Shown one piece after another: positions 22,439-27,980 of a stretch of 27,980 nt of DNA; position 1 is the first letter of the stretch, and the number at the start of each line of letters is the position of its first letter. Below the pieces are notes generated by a model. That model saw nothing but the letters and a program-made list of their open reading frames with translations, did not search any database and was not told where the DNA came from. Made by a program: the position numbers and the translations under genes. The DNA is from JBBDIM01 sp040880405 (GTDB lineage: Bacteria > Planctomycetota > Planctomycetia > Pirellulales > Pirellulaceae), in assembly GCA_040880405.1 (NCBI GenBank), contig JBBDIM010000100.1:1-27980 (forward strand), in the 5' to 3' direction.

Positions 22439-23641
22439 ATGTCCCGCCCGATTTACGCCACCGATTACACCGGTGGCTGCCGTTACGAATTGCGTTTTGA
22501 ACGCGATCAGCTTCTAAGCGTCGTTTCGTTGCCGTTCCAACCGGATGAGAAGCTGGACGAACTCATCTTGGCTCCCGGCCTAGTCGATTTGCAGGTGAAT
22601 GGTTTTCATGGGGTCGACTTTGGGGACCCCGCCTGTAACCCCGCCCAGGTCCAGCAGCTTTGCGAAGCGATGTTGGCAACCGGGGTAACCCGCTTCTGTC
22701 CCACCATCACGACATCCACCCACGAGCGGATTCTCGCGTCTCTGGGGAACATTCGCGATTCCCGCAAGCAGTACCCGCTGGTGGATCGAATGGTGGCGGG
22801 GATTCATCTGGAAGGCCCCTATATTTCACCCGCCGATGGTCCGCGCGGCGCGCATCCCCTGGCCGATTGTCGTCCGCCCAACTGGGAAGAGTTCCGCGAG
22901 TATCAGGAAGCTTCCGGTAATTCGATCCAAATCCTCACGATGTCGCCGGAGTACGAGGGTTCGGAACAGTTCATCCGCCGCGTCGCCGAGACAGGCGTCA
23001 TCGTCTCGATCGGCCACACCCAGGCCGATACCCGGCAAATCAATCTGGCGATCAAGGCGGGGGCTAGCATGAGTACCCATTTGGGCAACGGCGCCCACGC
23101 GACCCTCCCCCGGCATCCCAATTACCTGTGGGACCAACTGGCCCAGGATGAGCTGTCCGCCGGAGTGATCGCCGATGGGTTTCACCTCTCTCGCAGCGTG
23201 CTGAAAGTGATTTGGCGGTGCAAGGGACCGGAGCGATTTTTTCTGGTCAGCGATTTGACCGGCATGGCGGGGATGCCTCCCGGCGAGTATTCCACCTGCC
23301 TCGGCGATGTCGAGGTGCTGGAGGATGGCCGCCTGGTGGTCGCGGGTCAGCGGCAATACCTGGCCGGGGCGAATCGGACCTTGCTCCAGTCGCTGGAGAC
23401 GATGGTCCAGTGGTGCGGCACCACCCTGGACGAAGCGATCAACGCCGCCTCGTTGGTCCCCGCGTCTCTCTTGACCGGGCTGCCGCAAGGTTGGAGCCCT
23501 TCGCCCGACTGTGACATGATCCTCCTTCGCAAGGCGAGCGGAACCGGCACTCAGGGCCAATCCGAATGGCAGATCGAGGGAACGATCCTCGATGGCCAGA
23601 TGCATTACTCCCGACCGGAACTAGCGGAGACGCCGGTTTAA
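22439..23641 (+). CDS. nagA: N-acetylglucosamine-6-phosphate deacetylase-like amidohydrolase
   Basis: A 400-residue metal-dependent amidohydrolase of the NagA family, which deacetylates N-acetylglucosamine-6-phosphate in amino-sugar and cell-wall recycling. The barrel-entry motif is APGLVDLQVNGFHGVDF. Metal and catalytic residues lie close to the E. coli numbering: E125 in HLEGPY, H193 in SIGHTQADT, H214 in STHLGNGAHA and D272 in VSDLTGMAG; IADGFHL fits as well. The substrate-side motif HLFNAM of classical NagA reads HLGNGA here, so the exact substrate could differ. The ATG at 22439 has GAGGA 8 bases upstream. No nagB or sugar transporter is adjacent; the gene stands alone. Confidence 0.87.
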   Translation: MSRPIYATDYTGGCRYELRFERDQLLSVVSLPFQPDEKLDELILAPGLVDLQVNGFHGVDFGDPACNPAQVQQLCEAMLATGVTRFCPTITTSTHERILASLGNIRDSRKQYPLVDRMVAGIHLEGPYISPADGPRGAHPLADCRPPNWEEFREYQEASGNSIQILTMSPEYEGSEQFIRRVAETGVIVSIGHTQADTRQINLAIKAGASMSTHLGNGAHATLPRHPNYLWDQLAQDELSAGVIADGFHLSRSVLKVIWRCKGPERFFLVSDLTGMAGMPPGEYSTCLGDVEVLEDGRLVVAGQRQYLAGANRTLLQSLETMVQWCGTTLDEAINAASLVPASLLTGLPQGWSPSPDCDMILLRKASGTGTQGQSEWQIEGTILDGQMHYSRPELAETPV

Positions 23642-23653
23642 GCGGTGCAGCGT

Positions 23654-23854
23654 CGGGTTGGCACTTCCCCCACGCTTTTGCAAGCGTGGCTACGGCGAAT
23701 TCTTGAGGTAGCCACGGTCGCCAAGACCGTGGGAGACCTGCGAGTTGGGTCTGCCCCTGGGGCGAAGCGGGTTGGCACTTCCCCCACGCTTTTGCAAGCG
23801 TGGCTACGACGAATTCTTGAGGTAGCTACGGTCGCAAGACCGTAGGGGAGCTAC
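23654..23854. repeat. Tandem pair of REP-like double-hairpin units
   Basis: A unit starting CGGGTTGGCACTTCCCCCAC begins at 23654 and again at 23768, 114 bases later. Each unit carries two hairpins facing each other. The left hairpins (23670-23693 and 23784-23807) are CCACGCTT-TTGC-AAGCGTGG followed by CTAC, i.e. GTAG on the other strand. The right ones begin GTAG: CCACGGTC-GCCAA-GACCGTGG (23708-23732) and CTACGGTC-GCAA-GACCGTAG (23822-23845). In the last copy both members of a stem pair have changed together (C-G to T-A). The design, GTAG then a short perfect stem in opposed pairs, is that of REP/BIME elements mobilised by REP-associated tyrosine transposases. It fills the gap between convergent nagA and dusB. 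Confidence 0.85.
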
Positions 23855-24924
23855 GGCGAAATCTCGCTTGGCGGATCGGCCGGAAAGTGGAGGCGGACCA
23901 CTTCGTGAAACTCTTGCGGCGTCGCCACATGCGCGACATGGGTCCGGAAGGCCCGCGCGCCATACTTTCCTTGGGCGTAACAGCAGGCGAACTTCCGCAT
24001 GAGAAGCGTCCCCTTTTGCTCGCCAAATCGCTGGACCACGCGGTCGTAGTGATGCAGCATGCACGCTTTCTGCTCGGCCAGCGACGGCTCCGGAGGGATA
24101 GGTAGTCCTTTGATCGCGGCTGCCGCTTGAGCGAAGATCCAGGGTCGGCCCAAACAGGCCCGGGCGATCATCACCCCGTCGACCTTGTAGTTTTGAAAGG
24201 CGTGGACCACCTTCTCAGCGGAATCGAGGTCGCCATTGCCGATCAGCGGAATCCGCTTCAGGTAAGGCTTGATCTGGGCGATGCGATCCCAGTCGGCACT
24301 CCCCTTAAAATAGTCCTGCGCCGTCCGGCCATGAACCGTGAGTGCCGCCGCTCCGCTTTCCTCAACCACCTGGGCGATCTCGTTCGCGTTGATCGAATCG
24401 CGGGAACATCCGAGGCGAATCTTGGCGGTCACTGGGGTCGGAGCACACGCGTCGACGACCCGGCGAATGATCTGGCCCATTCGGTCCGGGGTGCGCAGCA
24501 GGTAACTGCCGCTGTGGGCCTTTTCGGTGACCTGTTTCACGGGGCAGCCGAAATTGATATCGACCACGCTCACCTGGAACTGCTCGACCAACCGCCGACC
24601 CACCTTGGCCATCGTCTCCGGCTGGTTGTCCCATATTTGAACCGCCAAGGGACGGGGCTCATCTTCGACGCCCCACAACCGATCGGGGAACTCCGCCTCA
24701 TGCTCGTCCAGCCACTCAAACCCTCGGGCATTGACCATCTCGGTCGCGAGCAGGCCGGAGCCGCCGTAATCGCGGACCATTTGCCGAAAGGCGTAGTTGG
24801 TGAAACCGGCCATCGGGGCTTGCAGAATCGGCGGATCGACGACTAAGTCGCCAATCCGCAGTGGAGCGACATTTAGCTCGGTGGAGTGGTTGGGCTTTTC
24901 GACGATGGTGGTTGAGTGGTCCAT
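23851..24924 (-). CDS. dusB: tRNA-dihydrouridine synthase (DusB-like)
   Basis: FMN-dependent enzyme that reduces uridines in the tRNA D-loop to dihydrouridine; 357 residues. The TIM barrel opens with ILQAPMAGFTNYAFR; the catalytic-cysteine region is DINFGCPVKQV with AHSGSYLLR. Further motifs are TAKIRLG, the FMN-phosphate site ALTVHGRTAQDYFKG and LIGNGDLDSAE, then GVMIARACLGRPWIF. A helical tRNA-binding domain follows (about 270-357). I assign DusB rather than DusA or DusC on overall likeness to the bacterial DusB/NifR3 group. The ATG at 24924 is preferred over an in-frame TTG at 24960; neither has a strong ribosome-binding site. The 3' end touches the REP cluster. Confidence 0.88.
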   Translation of the reverse strand: MDHSTTIVEKPNHSTELNVAPLRIGDLVVDPPILQAPMAGFTNYAFRQMVRDYGGSGLLATEMVNARGFEWLDEHEAEFPDRLWGVEDEPRPLAVQIWDNQPETMAKVGRRLVEQFQVSVVDINFGCPVKQVTEKAHSGSYLLRTPDRMGQIIRRVVDACAPTPVTAKIRLGCSRDSINANEIAQVVEESGAAALTVHGRTAQDYFKGSADWDRIAQIKPYLKRIPLIGNGDLDSAEKVVHAFQNYKVDGVMIARACLGRPWIFAQAAAAIKGLPIPPEPSLAEQKACMLHHYDRVVQRFGEQKGTLLMRKFACCYAQGKYGARAFRTHVAHVATPQEFHEVVRLHFPADPPSEISP

Positions 24925-24981
24925 ATCGTTTATGGTTTCCGCTCGGCGAACATTCGTCAACCCGCACCGCTTGAATTTGAG

Positions 24982-25452
24982 TTACCGAACCGGCTGCATC
25001 GATGTCCAAGTCCCGTCGGACGAGGTGACCATAGGCGTTTCCGCCGTGTTGGAGGCGTCGTTGGCTGGCATGCCGTTGAGCTGTAAACCTTGAGAAGATG
25101 ATTGCGAGGGAGGGATCTCCTGATCGTAACTCGCTTGCACCACGCCGGAATTGCCGCCCGATTGGCTGACGCCGCGCCAGGTCCCTTGCTGCTGCGTGGC
25201 ACTCGGGGCCGCGCCCTGGGGCTGGAAGTTAGCCGGTGGGGGTGGAAATTGTTGACCATTACCCCCAGGTGCCGCCTGACCCGATTGCGGTTGGTAATAG
25301 GGAGCTCCGGTGGCGGACTGACCGTTGGCACCCGTCGGCGGAGGCGCCAGACGTTGCGGATAGGCCCCAAACGGATTGAAAGGCTGCTGCTGGTTCTGAC
25401 AGCCCAGGGCCGCCACGAGAATGGCGATACTCAAGTAAACCGTACGAATCAT
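24982..25452 (-). CDS. Putative lipoprotein, Gln/Pro/Gly-rich
   Basis: A 156-residue exported protein. It starts MIRTVYLSIAILVAALGCQN, a lipoprotein signal with lipobox AALGC (C18), so it is probably anchored by lipid after cleavage. The mature part is low-complexity, rich in Gln, Pro, Gly, Ser and Asn (QNQQQPFNPFGAYPQRLAPP), and has no recognisable domain. AAGGA lies 7 bases before the ATG at 25452; the frame is open to 25488. It stands 57 bases upstream of dusB on the same strand and may be cotranscribed. Function unknown. Confidence 0.75.
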   Translation of the reverse strand: MIRTVYLSIAILVAALGCQNQQQPFNPFGAYPQRLAPPPTGANGQSATGAPYYQPQSGQAAPGGNGQQFPPPPANFQPQGAAPSATQQQGTWRGVSQSGGNSGVVQASYDQEIPPSQSSSQGLQLNGMPANDASNTAETPMVTSSDGTWTSMQPVR

Positions 25453-25688
25453 CGGAAATCCTTTTCCGTTGCACCCGGGTTGATTCATCTTCCCGGTTCG
25501 CTGATCGAGCGGCAGATGACCTGCCGGTCAACCACCTTCTCGCATGCCCCAATACCTATAAGGCATCCACCGGCGGAGACTTTACCGAACTCGCTAGCTC
25601 GACACAAGATGGATTTCGCTCCGATTCGAAGTGGTTTGCATAACAGGGTTTGCGGCAAAACACGAGACGCCGCGGGACGGCGGTTCGC

Positions 25689-25759
25689 CCACGCTTTTGG
25701 CAAGCGTGGCTACGCGACGCTCGGGCACGGCTACGTAGCCACGGTCGCGTAGACCGTGG
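25689..25759. repeat. REP-like inverted hairpin pair
   Basis: The left hairpin is CCACGCTT-TTGGC-AAGCGTGG followed by CTAC (25689-25713). The right one is GTAG then CCACGGTC-GCGTA-GACCGTGG (25735-25759). Both stems are perfect 8-bp and match the units at 23654-23854 while loops differ. A stray CACGGCTAC lies just before the right GTAG. The pair sits 24 bases beyond the stop of the exported protein at 25784 and upstream of the lipoprotein gene, within a 331-base gap (25453-25783) that otherwise holds nothing I recognise. Confidence 0.85.
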
Positions 25760-25783
25760 GAGCCTCGCGGGTTCGCACCCCCT

Positions 25784-26341
25784 TTAGTTTTCCAGATCAA
25801 ACGGATCGGAATCTTCGCTTGCTTCCATCGGCGTGGAATCCGCTTCCTCTTGGTCCTCAGGCGTCTCGACCATGTCGTTTTCAACGACCTGGGGTTCAGG
25901 ATCCGAGGCGACCTCGCTGGGTGGCGAATCGACGATTTCAGGCATCGGGGCGTCCTGATCGGAAACCGCCGCTACTTCGTCCTCAGTCACGTAGGGGTTG
26001 ATCACCACCAACGGCTCGGGCGCTGACTGCTGGAAATGGACTCGCTGACGCGGCGCGTACGACGCGATCGGCGCGGGACTCAACCCGTAGGGTGCCGAGA
26101 TCGGGTACGAATAAGAAACCGGCGGATGCAGGGCGAAGTAAGGTGGCGTCGGGATATAACCCAACGAGCGATTCATGCTGAAAGGACGCCACGACCACCG
26201 TTGTTGGTCGATCGCCGGTTGGCTGAATCCAACATGGCCGCCACCACCCCACGAGGGGTGAAATCCGCCCGCCTCGGCCGTCGAACCAAGCGACATCGCG
26301 GTCGCCAAAACACAAACGCCCAGCAGAATTTGGATTTTCAT
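25784..26341 (-). CDS. Secreted planctomycete protein with TPPYFALHPP motif
   Basis: A 185-residue exported protein with signal peptide MKIQILLGVCVLATAMSLGS, then TAEAGG (cut after AEA). The mature N-terminus is Gly/His/Trp-rich (GGFHPSWGGGGHVGF), followed by SLGYIPTPPYFALHPPVSYS and a Pro/Tyr-rich stretch (YPISAPYGLSPAP). The second half is strongly acidic, ending DPFDLEN. I remember the PPYFALHPPVxYS motif from secreted planctomycete proteins of unknown function. The ATG at 26341 is chosen because the signal peptide begins there, with GAAGGGTG upstream; an 8-codon extension is open. It is divergent from queG. Confidence 0.78.
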   Translation of the reverse strand: MKIQILLGVCVLATAMSLGSTAEAGGFHPSWGGGGHVGFSQPAIDQQRWSWRPFSMNRSLGYIPTPPYFALHPPVSYSYPISAPYGLSPAPIASYAPRQRVHFQQSAPEPLVVINPYVTEDEVAAVSDQDAPMPEIVDSPPSEVASDPEPQVVENDMVETPEDQEEADSTPMEASEDSDPFDLEN

Positions 26342-26560
26342 TGCAAAGCACCCTTCGGGACACAATAAGAACCCCTGACATAACCTCGCTCATCTCCCCG
26401 GCTCCCTCCGGCAAAGCGTTCCTTCCTGAGTTATGCTAGGCGTATTCATTCATCCCATCGTTACAATACGGAAACTCACTACATTTCCTTCCACCCTAAT
26501 TGGAGCGATCGCCGGGGGCAAATAAATTCCCTCGCGGAAAAATCGAATCGCCGAGCCTTG
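26342..26560. promoter_or_regulatory. Divergent promoter region upstream of queG
   Basis: The 219-base gap between the secreted-protein gene (-) and queG (+) must hold promoters for both. It is AT-richer around 26430-26530. I could not assign specific boxes or operators. Confidence 0.35.
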
Positions 26561-27709
26561 ATGAGTCTTTCCCCACAGCAGTTGTCTGCCCAAATTCGCA
26601 CTGATGCGGTCGAGCTCGGGTTCAACTCGGTGGGAATTTGTCCGGCGGTCACGCCGACCGGCATCGATCATTTCCACCAGTGGTTAGACGCGGGCTATGG
26701 CGGCCAAATGCACTACCTGGAAGCTCGCCGAGCGGCTTACGCCCATCCTCGCCATGTCCTGGACGGCGTGCAAAGCATCGTGATGCTGACCCTCGGTTAC
26801 CGTACTGAAGCCCCGGAAGAGCCTGGCCCAGGAGCGGGCCGGATCTCGAAATATGCGTGGGGGGAGGTCGATTACCACGACCTGATCCACGCCCGGCTCA
26901 AACAGTTCAAGCAGCGGATCTTGGCCGCATGCCCCGAGGCGAGTGTCCGCGGGGTGGTCGACACGGCACCCCTCTTGGAACGGGAATTCGCCCAGTTGGC
27001 GGGGCTTGGCTGGATCGGCAAGAACACCCTGCTGCTCAATCGTCAGGCGGGAAGCCTGTTTTTCTTGGCCGCGATTCTTTTGGATCAGCCGCTCGATTAC
27101 GATGACCCGCACACCACCGACCACTGCGGCACCTGCACCGCCTGTTTGGATGCCTGTCCGACCGATGCGTTCGTCGAGCCGTACGTTTTAGATGCCACGC
27201 GGTGCATCTCGTACCTCACCATCGAACTTCGCGATCCAATCCCCCGAGAGTTACGCGCCGGCATCGGCGATTGGCTGTTTGGATGCGATGTTTGCCAAGA
27301 TGTCTGCCCTTGGAATCGCAAGGCACCCCTGAGTGAGATTGCCGAGTTTCAGCCACCGGCGGGCAACAATCCAATCGAGCTGCGATCACTGTTCGATCTG
27401 GATGACGAAACCTTTCGCACGCGATTCCGCAAATCACCCCTGTGGCGTCCGCGGCGGCGGGGCATCCTGCGAAACGCGGCGATTGTGCTCGGGAATCAAC
27501 CGGCGGAGGCTTCCATTGCCGCGCTGCGAAAAGGGCTGGATGACGCGGAAGAGCTGATTCGCGGAGCAAGTGCGTGGGCGCTCGGCCAGCATGCGTCCCC
27601 AGGAGTCGCGGAGATTTTGAAGCGGCGACGGGAGATTGAACCGGTAGCGGATGTCAGGGAGGAAATCAAACTCGCGCTGGAAGAGTTGGCGACCACTGGG
27701 CAGCACTAA
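26561..27709 (+). CDS. queG: Epoxyqueuosine reductase
   Basis: The last enzyme of queuosine synthesis, reducing epoxyqueuosine in tRNA to queuosine with cobalamin and two 4Fe-4S clusters; 382 residues. The N-terminal catalytic region has NSVGICPA and GYGGQMHYLE. The two ferredoxin-like cysteine sets are C189, C192, C195 and C199 in CGTCTACLDACP, and C215, C242, C245 and C249 (TRC and CDVCQDVCPWN). The C-terminus holds HEAT-like repeats (about 295-382, RRGILRNAAIVLGNQPAEAS). ATG at 26561 immediately follows a TTG codon; the ribosome site is weak. No other queuosine genes are in the window. The right end of the window after the stop is non-coding. Confidence 0.95.
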   Translation: MSLSPQQLSAQIRTDAVELGFNSVGICPAVTPTGIDHFHQWLDAGYGGQMHYLEARRAAYAHPRHVLDGVQSIVMLTLGYRTEAPEEPGPGAGRISKYAWGEVDYHDLIHARLKQFKQRILAACPEASVRGVVDTAPLLEREFAQLAGLGWIGKNTLLLNRQAGSLFFLAAILLDQPLDYDDPHTTDHCGTCTACLDACPTDAFVEPYVLDATRCISYLTIELRDPIPRELRAGIGDWLFGCDVCQDVCPWNRKAPLSEIAEFQPPAGNNPIELRSLFDLDDETFRTRFRKSPLWRPRRRGILRNAAIVLGNQPAEASIAALRKGLDDAEELIRGASAWALGQHASPGVAEILKRRREIEPVADVREEIKLALEELATTGQH

Positions 27710-27758
27710 GGATCGCGAGAAAGCAACGTCCCGACTCGGTCGGAACGCCAAGAAACTT

Positions 27759-27781
27759 AGCCACGGATGGGCACGGATAAG
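27759..27781. repeat. CGGAT-word repeat
   Basis: CCACGGATGGGCACGGATAA is like the arms of the inverted repeat at 9644-9710. It is a short isolated fragment of the same low-complexity family, 50 bases after queG. Confidence 0.45.
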
Positions 27782-27782
27782 A

Positions 27783-27964
27783 GGGGATGAGTTCAATTAC
27801 AAAGAGTCGGAGGTCCAGAAGTTCCGGCCGCGGTCCCTGTAATTGACCTTATCCCCGTACGAATTTGGCGTGTGTACCAATCGGCACCGCTGGGTTGTCC
27901 GGTCCATGGGAGAGAAATTCCGGTCTTCAAGATGGAGCGTTTGGAAGGGGATAAGGTCAATTAC
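27783..27964. repeat. 18-bp inverted repeat at the right edge, with a third related copy
   Basis: Bases 27839-27856 (GTAATTGACCTTATCCCC) are the exact reverse complement of 27947-27964, 90 bases apart. A third related copy, in the same orientation as the latter and differing at two of 18 positions, lies at 27783-27800 (GGGGATGAGTTCAATTAC). The stretch between shows no gene. These may be ends of a small mobile element or a non-autonomous repeat; any element would extend beyond the window or be only 126 bases long. Confidence 0.6.
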
Positions 27965-27980
27965 GGGTGCCGCGGATTAG

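Noticed and set aside
23645..23845. 66-codon frame in the nagA-dusB gap
   Set aside because: Its peptide is a repeated translation of the tandem REP-like units, so it is repeat sequence and not a gene.
23654..23854. CRISPR array interpretation of the tandem repeats
   Set aside because: Only two units, no unique spacers of regular size and no cas genes; the units are paired hairpins with GTAG feet.

Overview
The window looks like about 28 kb of chromosome from a GC-rich planctomycete, most probably of the Pirellulales type. Several things point that way. There is a bacterial MfnB homologue (a methanofuran-pathway enzyme that planctomycetes use in tetrahydromethanopterin C1 metabolism). There is a DUF11-repeat exoprotein. 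There is a small protein beginning MPNSVLDAIKMGIWDFEP and a secreted protein carrying a TPPYFALHPP motif, both of which I remember as planctomycete families. Intergenic regions carry many hairpin repeats. Taxonomy is inferred from gene content only. I saw no rRNA, tRNA, CRISPR array, phage genes or intact insertion sequence.

Layout: 1-7180 is a plus-strand chemosensory cluster: cheW, a soluble methyl-accepting protein with two PAS domains, cheR, a large cheA with two HPt domains, and a CheC/CheX-type phosphatase gene. No cheY, cheB or cheD lies inside the window. Next come an ABC1/UbiB-family kinase-like gene (+), a PHA-granule-type small protein (-), a 0.7 kb repeat-rich spacer, a secreted beta-propeller protein (-), RNase D (-) and an ion antiporter of the CitMHS/NhaD type (-). 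A membrane protein gene overlaps mfnB by 4 bases (+). A 69-residue protein (+) faces a large secreted DUF11 protein (-) across a 17-bp terminator hairpin. A TPR protein and uvrB (+), a small secreted protein (+), a nagA-type deacetylase (+), dusB (-), two exported low-complexity proteins (-) and queG (+) follow.

The signal most worth a second look is a dispersed palindromic repeat. It has the architecture of REP elements (GTAG followed by an 8-bp stem with a 4-5 base loop), often as two hairpins pointing towards each other. Six copies are intergenic (23670-23845 and 25689-25759). A seventh lies in frame inside cheA, in the loop of its dimerisation domain, within a 72-bp duplication. Stem positions differ between copies by compensatory changes. 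Other repeat families include an identical 35-base hairpin repeat at 9837 and 21463, long inverted repeats built from CGGAT-like words around 9470-9710, and an 18-bp inverted repeat at the right edge.

Apart from the chemosensory cluster and a few coupled pairs, the genes are unrelated housekeeping functions: DNA repair (uvrB), tRNA modification (dusB, queG), RNA processing (rnd), amino-sugar breakdown (nagA) and C1 cofactor synthesis (mfnB).
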